From Methanomicrobia archaeon (GTDB lineage Archaea; Halobacteriota; Syntropharchaeia; Alkanophagales; Methanospirareceae), in NCBI GenBank assembly GCA_016928455.1, contig JAFGKP010000123.1, forward strand, positions 1 through 36,470: a stretch of 36,470 nucleotides of DNA, read 5' to 3'. Of the stretch, positions 23,651 to 30,396 are shown piece by piece. Positions within the stretch are counted from its first letter, which is position 1; each line of letters opens with the position of its first letter. Under the pieces are notes generated by a model, which was given only the letters and a program-made list of their open reading frames with translations, did not search any database and was not told the origin of the DNA. Both the position numbers and the translations under genes were made by a program.

Positions 23651-23684
23651 CTCTTTCCACCTCCGTATCACTATTCTAGCCATC

Positions 23685-23698
23685 AGCAATATATACTT
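23685..23698 (-). promoter_or_regulatory. TATA box of pilin gene 1
   Basis: Minus-strand AAAGTATATATTGC lies 35-48 bases before ATG 23650, predicting a leader of about 15 bases containing the SD. Confidence 0.65.
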
Positions 23699-23933
23699 TG
23701 CGCTCGCGCACATGTTAGTCCCACCCAAACAGTTGCGCACGTTTGACAGCATTAAGCGAAGCGGAGAAGCTATACACTAACCATATAACACGTTTACCAG
23801 AACGTTTTTCACTCTAGAAAGTCTTTCATCTCTGTAGGTGGTGTTCCAAGAGGTGCTCGTGCTTGTTGCGACCAAGCCTAGCGGCCCGATCAGGGCGACG
23901 ATGCCGGGTGGTGTTACGAGTGGCACTTCTATT

Positions 23934-24000
23934 GGTTACTTACCGGTAACTAAAATCTATCACATATAACTGTTACTTACAGGTCATCCGCTTCGACGCG
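23934..24000 (+). repeat. Palindrome-plus-TATA repeat, copy 2
   Basis: GTTAC-TTACCG-GTAAC (23935-23950), CACATATAAC (23961-23970), TTACTTACAG and TCCGCTTCGACGC align with 19786-19853. The inner six bases of the palindrome differ (ATGT versus CCGG centre) but symmetry is kept in both copies. Confidence 0.7.
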
Positions 24001-24088
24001 GTCACGCACGGCGTTCGCGAGTCTGCTCGTGTTCGGCTCGTGATCTGGTGGTGGAGCATGCGTAAAGAGCGCCGACCCAGATGACCGA

Positions 24089-24397
24089 CTAGTCTGCTAT
24101 CCAGATCGCGTCGCGGACTACCGTGAAATAACGATGCTCCTTCTCATGGGTGATCTCGTCAATGCCGCGTTTCTCGGGATTCTGATCTTCAAGTTCAAGT
24201 CCCGTCACCAGGCGGTTCAGGTACTTCCTGTCAATCCGTTTCGCGGCCTTCCCGTTAATTGCGGCGACCTCACGTAGTCCTCGAAGCGTTTGGTATAGTG
24301 GCTGTACGTGTCCACGAAGTTTAGCTGGTACCGGATCTTCCGTTCAGTGAAGACGAAGAAGCACTGCTTCGGCCGATCTGCCGGGAACAGGTATCCT
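24089..24397 (-). pseudogene. Broken unidentified gene fragment
   Basis: The minus strand reads GYLFPADRPKQCFFVFTERK, then QLNFVDTYSHYTKRFEDYV, then continues in another frame after an indel near 24270 as AAINGKAAKRIDRKYLNRLV...EKRGIDEITHEKEHRYFTVVRDAIWIAD, stopping at 24089. Two long, protein-like readings that join at one point strongly suggest a frameshifted gene that has also lost its 5' end. I do not recognise the family. Confidence 0.6.
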
Positions 24398-24463
24398 CAC
24401 GGGAACCGCAGCGTTTGCCACCGAGGCGAGGGGCACGTGGCAGTCTTACGTGTACGGTCCACT

Positions 24464-24601
24464 ACCAGCGTCACTCGGTGCTCGTCTGCGCGGAGCGGAC
24501 GGAACCGCAAAGCTTAAAACCACAGCAATTAAAGTGGTTTCTGAACAGGGTTGAGAGAGCTTCAGTCGAGGCGTTTTTGCTCACGCTGTTCGTTCCTGAA
24601 G
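24464..24601 (+). repeat. Duplicated upstream region of the unknown paralog pair, copy 2
   Basis: The shorter version of 20718-20914. The BRE/TATA-like GCAAAGCTTAAAAC lies about 85-95 bases before ATG 24602. Confidence 0.75.
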
Positions 24602-24973
24602 ATGGCAGTATTAGTAGATAAAACGGGGCGCATCGTTGCGACACATTCCATAACGCTTCACGGGCATTATGACCCTAAGCGCTGGGATAGTGATACTGTA
24701 AGCGAGTTCATAGCAGAGCAGCTGCAGCTCTTGCAGGATAAAGCTGATAGAGAGCTATTACAGATCACGGGAAATACGATAGCTGTAGTGGTCTACGTTT
24801 CCGAGCCTGATAAGCCGCCATATACTATTGAGAGTTATGCTTTCTTCTGGATGATGACCCATGACATAACCCGAGAGAACGGCCTCTTTGTGGATACCAT
24901 TGATGTTACTGAGTGTACGGTTGAGAACAGTCTGTATATTGTGGTGGGGCACTGTAAAACAAAACAAGAATAA
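24602..24973 (+). CDS. Unrecognised protein, paralog 2
   Basis: 123 residues (MAVLVDKTGRIVATHSITLHGHYDPKRW...). About 80% identical to the protein at 20915 over its whole length, and without the Asn/Lys-repeat tail. Differences are scattered substitutions with no indels, and surface-type positions change most (for example EKMQLLEDKADIE versus EQLQLLQDKADRE). The core SEPDKPP, SYAFFWMM and HDITRENGLFVDT is invariant. Function and family are unknown. An upstream in-frame ATG at 24551 lies in the duplicated noncoding region and is rejected. Confidence 0.8.
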   Translation: MAVLVDKTGRIVATHSITLHGHYDPKRWDSDTVSEFIAEQLQLLQDKADRELLQITGNTIAVVVYVSEPDKPPYTIESYAFFWMMTHDITRENGLFVDTIDVTECTVENSLYIVVGHCKTKQE

Positions 24974-25311
24974 ACCACTACATGATTACGGCTCCGCAGC
25001 GACCGGGGAGAACGGACGTGTTGTGTTCTGTAACCCGTTCACCGCTATTCTATCCCGGTACGGGCACGGAAAAAGCAGTCTCTTCGCGGCTTTTCGATCG
25101 GTGAATCGGGATCTGAACCACCGCACGACACGCTCGCGCTCATTCATAAACGTGGTGGAAACAAGCGAGCGAAGGCAGCCCGGGAACGGAAATCAGTCGG
25201 AAGTCCATGCTGGGACCCCAAGGTGGTGGCGATTCGCCGATTCATGAACATATTCACCAGGTCTTGCTGATCTGATACTCGCGCCGGTTCGAATTAAAGG
25301 AAAAATCAAAA
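24974..25311. other. Intergenic region with possible gene remnants
   Basis: No intact gene. One plus-strand frame from about 25120 reads HDTLALIHKRGGNKRAKAAR...WDPKVVAIRRFMNIFTRSC and stops at 25270, which looks protein-like but has no start and no recognised match. Confidence 0.35.
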
Positions 25312-25337
25312 GAGGGTGTTAAAAAAAAGCCACCCTC
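25312..25337 (-). terminator. Terminator of pilin gene 2
   Basis: GAGGGTG (25312-25318) and CACCCTC (25331-25337) form an inverted repeat around a run of A on the plus strand (25321-25328), which is an oligo-T tract in the direction of the pilin gene, 39 bases after its stop. Confidence 0.6.
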
Positions 25338-25375
25338 GTATCCCTTTTCATGTTTATTATACTCTCGTTTCACGT

Positions 25376-25876
25376 CTACGATACAGTGATCCGCTGCAGG
25401 ATGTTGTCACTGGGCGTATGCAGGATAACAATGCTATCCCCATTTGTAAGATTGACGAACGTCAAATCGAGCTGATCTCCGGGAGCAAAACGAGCATCCC
25501 AATTAGCAGAGGCATTATTCCAAGCTACACTGTTTTTTGATAATGCACTTAGCTGGTTGCTACCACATGCAACACCATTTAGTCTTATCTCAAGGTACTC
25601 CCACTTATCAGTCATATTCGTTTTTTCAGCAGAGTCAAATGCATCGGTGATTGTATCACCGCCGTGATGGAATACCGTTACGGGGACAGTTCCGCCCGCA
25701 CTAACGCCTTCAACGACCATTGCGGAACTGGGCGCTTTATTCACGCCGCCGATGATCCCGTAGGCGAAGGCCGCAACAACTGCGGCAATGATCACGACGA
25801 TCGCGATCATCATGATCACACCGATGACCGGTGATACTGCTTTATCGTCCTTCTTCATGCTTCTTTTGGTTGTCAT
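25376..25876 (-). CDS. Archaeal type IV pilin (Pilin_N/DUF1628)
   Basis: 166 residues. The leader is MTTKRSMKKDDKAVSPVIGV, followed by the hydrophobic helix (IMMIAIVVIIAAVVAAFAYG, residues 21-40). The mature part contains VPVTVFHHGGDTITDAF and EYLEIRLNG and ends NILQRITVS, the same plan as the pilin at 23189. AGGAGGTGA about 10 bases upstream supports ATG 25876. The gene is monocistronic with its own terminator. The 5' leader carries a perfect palindrome at 25902-25920. Codon use is more AT-rich than in the first pilin. Confidence 0.94.
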   Translation of the reverse strand: MTTKRSMKKDDKAVSPVIGVIMMIAIVVIIAAVVAAFAYGIIGGVNKAPSSAMVVEGVSAGGTVPVTVFHHGGDTITDAFDSAEKTNMTDKWEYLEIRLNGVACGSNQLSALSKNSVAWNNASANWDARFAPGDQLDLTFVNLTNGDSIVILHTPSDNILQRITVS

Positions 25877-25901
25877 TTTTTATCGTATCACCTCCTAAAA
25901 C

Positions 25902-25920
25902 GTTTCTTTGACAAAGAAAC
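25902..25920 (-). promoter_or_regulatory. Palindrome in the leader of pilin gene 2
   Basis: GTTTCTTTG-A-CAAAGAAAC is a perfect 9-bp inverted repeat a few bases before the SD. A further GTTTCTTT half-site lies upstream on the same strand (about 25928-25935). It could be a repressor site or an mRNA hairpin that hides the SD. Confidence 0.5.
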
Positions 25921-25996
25921 CTTTACGAAAGAAACTTTTTTTCAGATCTTTCAGCTCGGGTCTCTTTGCATCGTGTCTCGATTCTGTAGGTACAAG

Positions 25997-26043
25997 AGCC
26001 TTCCGGGTCTCGGAAGGCTGGTCAGAGCCCACAAGAAGGGCTC
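25997..26043. repeat. Two adjacent inverted repeats
   Basis: AGCCTTCC/GGAAGGCT (25997-26004, 26012-26019) and GAGCCC/GGGCTC (26025-26030, 26038-26043) each have a 7-base loop. They lie between the end of the RHH-like gene and the pilin leader. There is no T-run, so they are not typical archaeal terminators. Confidence 0.55.
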
Positions 26044-26082
26044 GTGACAGTAAACAAGGTAGCTGAGTTACGAAGTTTGAGA

Positions 26083-26370
26083 TCATCTTGCACGTTTCAC
26101 CGGTGGCGTTGGTGTCCACCACCAGTCCTCCTTTTCTCCTTGACCGTATTCTCCTCCGTCGTCTCGCTCAGCTCGCGTACCCGCGTCGCTGTTAGTATCA
26201 TCATCATCGAGTGCGGGGCAGTGGAGGTAATGGTGAACGGCGACGGTGAGTGCATCCTTGGTGGTGATCGTGCCGGAGCGTCGTTTTAATGCGTCCAGTT
26301 GTGATCGCAGGAGTGGCACCTGCGCGAAGACTACTTCGGTATCCTCCTGTCCTCGCATCCGCATCACCAT
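26083..26370 (-). CDS. Small RHH-like protein (DUF5371-like)
   Basis: 95 residues from ATG 26370, which is preceded by GGTGAG six bases upstream; the ATG at 26433 would fall before the predicted transcription start. Residues about 12-50 (VVFAQVPLLRSQLDALKRRSG, TTKDALTVAVHHYLHC) look like a beta strand and two helices of a ribbon-helix-helix-type domain, similar to what I recall of DUF5371 from methanogenic archaea. The tail is acidic and Trp/Pro-rich (DDDDTN, EDWWWTPTPP). A regulator is possible. It shares its promoter element with the rubredoxin gene. Confidence 0.65.
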   Translation of the reverse strand: MVMRMRGQEDTEVVFAQVPLLRSQLDALKRRSGTITTKDALTVAVHHYLHCPALDDDDTNSDAGTRAERDDGGEYGQGEKEDWWWTPTPPVKRAR

Positions 26371-26437
26371 GAGCAGCTCACCACCATGAGATTCATGCGT
26401 GTCCACCTCATCACCATCATTCATTCGCCACATTGCC

Positions 26438-26471
26438 TATATAAGCTTTGGGGGTGCATTTCCACTGGAAA
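26438..26471 (-). promoter_or_regulatory. Shared promoter element, copy 1
   Basis: On the minus strand: the palindrome TTTCCA-G-TGGAAA (26459-26471), then TGCACCCCC, then BRE/TATA AAAGCTTATATA (26438-26449). It is identical at 31 of 34 positions to 28988-29021. It precedes the RHH-like gene and predicts a leader of about 45 bases. Confidence 0.75.
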
Positions 26472-27128
26472 CTAATGGTCTCGCAGCGGTGTATTTTTCC
26501 GCCGAAATCTTATTGTGGTGAGTCTATATATAGAGACCGTTGGTGGATATTGCTCTGTTCTTGCAGTTTTGCAGTATTGTGAGTATTGTTTTACTATCTT
26601 CGACTCAGCTCAGTAGCATCAGCTCATGAAGGCAGTCAACATTGCACAGCGGAAGTGGTAAAGATGACGGGGATAGCGGTAGTATGATGTACGAGAATGG
26701 CGCAGCATCTCCAGGCCATGGGAGCAAGATACGGTAGGATGTATTGGTCCCGAGCTGGTGATAATTTCCAAATTGATCCTCGACCACGACCCGGCCTGCT
26801 GGTTTTCAGATTGGATTGCTGTTACTGCGAACTTTTTGAGATATTTTTAACGGTTGAACAGTTGAATTCTTCTGCTCTCTTCGTGAACGTTACGAGATAC
26901 TCCAAGGCCTGTTTCATCCCGACTCGGGAATCGCGATATCGGTGGTCTAGCTGCGGGAGTAACCGTTTTAAACAGTCAGATGATCTGCCCTTGCGATCCA
27001 GGAACAGTATCAGGAGCTATTCCATTAAGAACGCGCTCTTTAAGACGGGGAGAAGCGCTCCACGTCTGGGGTCATCAGGAATGGATCGTGATTCCCCTAT
27101 TTACTGACCTCACCCGCGTTGGAACGCC
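26472..27128. other. Gene-poor interval
   Basis: About 650 bases with no supported gene. The perfect palindrome TCTATATATAGA lies at 26523-26534 and may be a promoter. A minus-strand 31-codon reading at 26822-26917 (MKQALEYLVTFTKRAEEF...) with TTTAAAAC upstream looks protein-like, but it is too short to call. Confidence 0.4.
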
Positions 27129-27536
27129 TTATTCAGGTGGTACCACGATAAAGGCATCATACTGCTTGAAATGTTCATCAAACGCAAAAGCTTCGGTTAC
27201 TCCCAGTCGTTCCATCAAAGCAAAGCTCGTACAGTCGGTAAAACTAAAGGACTTATCATGGTAACTCACGAATATCTCCCATGCCCTGTTCTCATCTTGT
27301 GGGGTTATATGTATAAGATTGGCGATGGATTCGTCCCACAGTTTATGTCCAATCTCGACAGCGACCTCATAGCCCAGATGGCTCCTTACCAAAGTAATAA
27401 CCTCATCTACAATGTAGTTGCTCGTAATCATGGGGTGAACTAACGAGTCTTGTAACGTTACTGCAGCATGATGGTTGGCATCACTTTTATCGAGGAGTGC
27501 GTACCAGGCACTGGTATCAACGAATAAGTAAGGCAC
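27129..27536 (-). CDS. PIN-domain toxin (VapC-like)
   Basis: 135 residues, intact. The PIN acidic residues are Asp7 (LFVDTSAWYAL), Glu45 (IVDEVITLV), Asp101 (SFTDCTSFALM) and Asp120 (AFAFDEHF), with the common ending in FIVVPPE. It is an Mg2+-dependent ribonuclease when free. The DUF104-type antitoxin gene ends five bases upstream. No other gene is in the operon. Confidence 0.93.
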   Translation of the reverse strand: MPYLFVDTSAWYALLDKSDANHHAAVTLQDSLVHPMITSNYIVDEVITLVRSHLGYEVAVEIGHKLWDESIANLIHITPQDENRAWEIFVSYHDKSFSFTDCTSFALMERLGVTEAFAFDEHFKQYDAFIVVPPE

Positions 27537-27541
27537 GTTAT

Positions 27542-27763
27542 CTATCCCTCATAGAGATAATGGTCATGTCTGCGTGAAACATCGCGGACGCCGCTCTCGC
27601 CAATACCAATAATATCAGATAATTCCTTCCGCTGTGATTCCAGTAGGTCCGCATCCTCCTCTGGTATAACCACTAAGTGCACATGCTTGTGCTCAGGGAA
27701 GTCTATCTTCTGAAGTGGCTTGAATACGCCATCCTTATACACCGCCACTATTGTTTTTGCCAT
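27542..27763 (-). CDS. DUF104-type VapB antitoxin
   Basis: 73 residues from ATG 27763: MAKTIVAVYKDGVFKPLQKIDFPEHKHVHLVV is the small beta domain (residues 1-32), followed by an acidic helical tail (EEDADLLESQRKELSDIIG). The longer in-frame reading to 27823 covers the promoter: minus-strand AAATATATATGC at about 27795-27806 places transcription just before this ATG. It pairs with the PIN toxin downstream. Confidence 0.87.
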   Translation of the reverse strand: MAKTIVAVYKDGVFKPLQKIDFPEHKHVHLVVIPEEDADLLESQRKELSDIIGIGESGVRDVSRRHDHYLYEG

Positions 27764-27794
27764 TTTTTTTAGAAACAGTATCTTTTTCGTGCAT

Positions 27795-27806
27795 ATATAT
27801 TTGTGC
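27795..27806 (-). promoter_or_regulatory. TATA box of the DUF104-PIN pair
   Basis: Minus-strand AAATATATATGC lies about 32-43 bases before ATG 27763, giving a leader of at most about 10 bases. Confidence 0.6.
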
Positions 27807-27823
27807 GCTTTTCCGTCCTCCAC

Positions 27824-28151
27824 GTCGCGGGATGATGATAGTCATGTTCGTGGCAGCCGACCTCGTGTCCAGGCACTTGCACCAGGTTGCCCAAGAACTA
27901 AAGAAATCTCTACCCGGTCTGCTTCACTCCAACTCAGTGTGATATTTTGTTTTGTGAGAATCCGACATATTCATCGTCTCCGATAGATAGGATGGATATT
28001 CGCAAGTGGTACAGGTACGTCATGGACCACGTTATCTCGTGCCAGGTCTCCTGGTGACGAAATGCTGAAGAGCCGAAGATTATTCTTACCGGTATAGAAG
28101 AACCATTATACGTGGATTATCTATTATCTTACACTATAAGGGCTATCAGCG
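27824..28151. other. Gene-poor interval
   Basis: A plus-strand reading of 36 codons at about 27832-27942 (MMIVMFVAADLVSRHLHQVAQELKK...) is protein-like but short and unsupported. Nothing else was recognised. Confidence 0.35.
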
Positions 28152-28371
28152 ATGACCAGGACGAAGAGGATAGAGCTGGTATATGAGGGTGGTGGATTTG
28201 GAGGAAGGAATTAGTGGACAATCAAATTTAAGAACGAAAGGCAAGAACCGGGGTGTGCTCACGTCCAGAGACCTTGAGGAATTACGAACGCTATTGAAAT
28301 CTTTACCAAAGACAACCGTTGACTTCAAGAAGTTGGATGAATTATACTATGAAGCAAAAATGCGCAGTTAG
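28152..28371 (+). pseudogene. Broken DUF104-like antitoxin
   Basis: From ATG 28152 the frame reads MTRTKRIELVYEGG, the usual DUF104 start, then runs into a stop. The expected continuation VDLEEG...TKGKNRGVLTSRDLEEL...KMRS is found in another frame from 28189 to 28371. About ten codons (the VFKPLEK region) appear deleted with a frame change. A 62-codon ORF from ATG 28183 remains open but would lack the first strand. No intact toxin follows; a short PIN-like start (EKIIILDTTIYG) is readable near 28470-28505. Confidence 0.6.
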
Positions 28372-28654
28372 TTGGTACAACTGTACTCCTCAAAGTAATT
28401 CTAGAAGGAGATAGTGACCTGATAGAATTTAATGAATCCCAAATCCTTAGCGGATATAACGGATAGGATAGTGATAGAGAAGATCATCATTCTGGATACT
28501 ACTATCTATGGAATTCAAGGAGCGGTTAGAACGGTGAACGTGATCCGCCGGTATTCGCTTTCGTTTTCCCTTTCCGCAGCCAGATGCTGGCTCCCGGAAT
28601 CTCGTGCGGCTCTCAGGAACGGTGCAGCATGCTCGATACTGCGGCTACTTAAAC

Positions 28655-28909
28655 TTAACGTGACGCCGCGCCGGAGCGCAGGAGCGCGAATTTGGTGGCC
28701 AGTACCGGCGTGGCCGGGCTGTCTTCGCGCACCACCGCTTTCGCGAGATCTTCGAGCTCCATGAACTCCTCCCTGGGTGCACCGCATTCGGGACAGACCC
28801 AGGCATCAGGCAGCGCGTCAAACGGGATCCCGGGCTCGATCGCGCCCTCAAAATCGCCCAATTTGGGGTCGTAGACCTCGCCACAGATAAGGCATTCGTA
28901 CCGTTTCAT
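28655..28909 (-). CDS. Rubredoxin with C-terminal extension
   Basis: 84 residues. A single-iron electron carrier; the iron ligands are Cys6, Cys9 ([12 protein letters not shown]) and Cys39, Cys42 (WVCPECGAP). The first 52 residues are a normal rubredoxin; the last 30 ([23 protein letters not shown]...) are an unusual extension. Such proteins serve oxygen and superoxide detoxification or oxidoreductases in anaerobes. GTGAACG lies just before the ATG. The promoter is the shared element at 28988-29021, linking it in control to the RHH-like gene at 26083. Confidence 0.93.
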   Translation of the reverse strand: MKRYECLICGEVYDPKLGDFEGAIEPGIPFDALPDAWVCPECGAPREEFMELEDLAKAVVREDSPATPVLATKFALLRSGAASR

Positions 28910-28987
28910 CGTTCACAAAACCCCCACATAGCAGCCCGCAGATCACACAACGATACAATTACGGGATACGTCCATGCGCTTGGTGGA

Positions 28988-29021
28988 TATATAAGCCTTG
29001 GGGGTACATTTCCACTGGAGA
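28988..29021 (-). promoter_or_regulatory. Shared promoter element, copy 2
   Basis: On the minus strand: TCTCCAGTGGAAA (one mismatch from the palindrome), TGTACCCCC, then AAGGCTTATATA. It lies about 80 bases before the rubredoxin ATG, giving a leader of about 50 bases, much like copy 1. Confidence 0.75.
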
Positions 29022-29167
29022 TGCGGCTGTCCGGTGCTGCACTCAGTGCTCCGAATTGAACGGTATGCCGGCTCATGCATGTTCAGGAACGCAAGCAGCG
29101 GATGGATCGTGACGCTTTTTATTCGCTTTTTCAGTCGCGGGCTTCCGTGTTAGCGGGGCACAGGAAC

Positions 29168-29177
29168 ATTTAATACA
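29168..29177 (+). promoter_or_regulatory. TATA box of the CFI-box-like membrane protein
   Basis: ACATTTAATAC lies about 40 bases upstream of ATG 29218, giving a leader of about 15 bases. Confidence 0.5.
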
Positions 29178-29217
29178 TAAAAACGCGTTAGGCATTCTCG
29201 ATCAGCAGCATACTACC

Positions 29218-29907
29218 ATGCCACGCAGCAGCGGTCACTCGTTCACCGGTCGCCCGGCTCGTGCCGGGCTGCTCATCAGTAGGATGCTCACGGCCGTCGT
29301 GCTCGTCCTGATTCTGGCTGCGGATGCTTCGGCCGCAGCTGTAACGAACGGCGAGTCCCCGCTCGCCGACGAACCGGGTGAGGATATCGCGACGGTTGCC
29401 TTTACGTCTCCGGACGACCCGCAGCTCGCGATCTTACGCGACTTCCGCGATACCGTGTTGCTCACCAACCCGGTAGGCGCGTTCGTATGGACCACGTATA
29501 CTGCAGTGAGCCCGCCGATCGCGGCGGTGCTGCTGGAGCGCGAGCACCTGCGTATCGCGACCCGAGTCTTACTGCTCACGCCGGTGATCTATCTCGCGGC
29601 GCTGTGTATGAACACGATCGCGCTGCTCGCCTTTATCGTGCTCATTCTGCTCGTGCTCGTGAGCCTGCGTCGTTATCTCAAGCCCATCCTCACGGGCGTC
29701 CTCTACGGCGTCCTGGCCGGTGCCGCGTTTGCGGTCGCTGCGGTCACGCTCGGCGCGCTCGGCCACGAGCTGCCGTACTGCGCGGTGATTGCCGCGTATC
29801 TGCTGCCCGTGATCGTTCCTGTCGGGCTTGCCGTCTGTCTCATCACCTGGATCGAGTCGCAGGCGCGCCCGCGTGCGGCCCCGCGTCTGAGGCCACGACT
29901 GTATTGA
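29218..29907 (+). CDS. Membrane protein with CFI-box-like domain
   Basis: 229 residues. A signal peptide or first span (residues 20-40) is followed by an extracellular linker and the segment ILRDFRDTVLLTNPVGAFVWTTYTAVSPPIAAVLLE, shown as the diagnostic region (residues 71-106). Its FRD...L...G...V..Y...SPPIA pattern is found in CFI-box/S-layer-associated proteins. Three to four further membrane spans follow (LLLTPVIYLAALCMNTIALLAF, ILLVLVSLRRYL, and the Ala-rich LYGVLAGAAFAVAAVTLG region, then LLPVIVPVGLAVCLITW), and the tail is basic. The codons are very GC-rich compared with its neighbours. It is next to the giant pilin-like genes on the same strand and may help anchor surface structures. 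Confidence 0.75.
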   Translation: MPRSSGHSFTGRPARAGLLISRMLTAVVLVLILAADASAAAVTNGESPLADEPGEDIATVAFTSPDDPQLAILRDFRDTVLLTNPVGAFVWTTYTAVSPPIAAVLLEREHLRIATRVLLLTPVIYLAALCMNTIALLAFIVLILLVLVSLRRYLKPILTGVLYGVLAGAAFAVAAVTLGALGHELPYCAVIAAYLLPVIVPVGLAVCLITWIESQARPRAAPRLRPRLY

Positions 29908-30330
29908 TTAAATCCACGTTTTAGCTCACTCTACTGAATGTTTCACCGTGATCCGTTTCTTTAGATGAAAAACCGTTCGTCTCTTTCATCAATCGTCTGC
30001 AATCCATGCGTTTTGAGTCCCTGGTAATCGGTGAGAACAGGGTCACAAAGTGCACTGAACGCTGAGTTATTTAGTAATTAGAAAGGCACATACGTATGAC
30101 CGAGCGTTTAGCGGGATTCGTAGCAGAATGAAAATGTTGATAACGGAATAGTAGGGTAAAGGTATCACTGTCCTTCTTTATCCGAGTTCAGACACAAGAA
30201 GATATCCGGTTGAACTGTACCGTACTGTACGTGAAGACAAGGACTTTGTGTTCTTGTGGGTCTCGAGCAAGAGTATATTAAATGAGCAGTATTGACGTTA
30301 TGTACTACCCATAAGGCGCAAGCAAATGGA
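29908..30330. other. Gene-free interval before the giant pilin-like operon
   Basis: About 420 bases; no gene was seen. It is AT-rich and ends in the TATA element of the next operon. Confidence 0.4.
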
Positions 30331-30343
30331 AAGCTTTATATAG
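30331..30343 (+). promoter_or_regulatory. Promoter of the giant pilin-like operon
   Basis: GAAAGCTTTATATAGG is an excellent BRE/TATA. It is 54-66 bases before ATG 30397, predicting a leader of about 30 bases and ruling out the in-frame start at 30292. Confidence 0.7.
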
Positions 30344-30396
30344 GCAGGAAAACATACAGAAATGAGTTAAACCAGTCCAATTGTTTTCGCACGCTC

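Noticed and set aside
25044-25110. P-loop-like reading (GHGKSSL) in the intergenic region
   Set aside because: Only the short motif fits; flanking sequence lacks any NTPase features, so chance is more likely.
18375-28371. CRISPR array or prophage
   Set aside because: No regularly spaced repeats, and no integrase, capsid or terminase genes were seen; the repeats are few and irregular.
30292-30396. N-terminal extension of giant pilin-like protein 1
   Set aside because: A strong BRE/TATA at 30331-30343 lies inside it, so the real start must be downstream.
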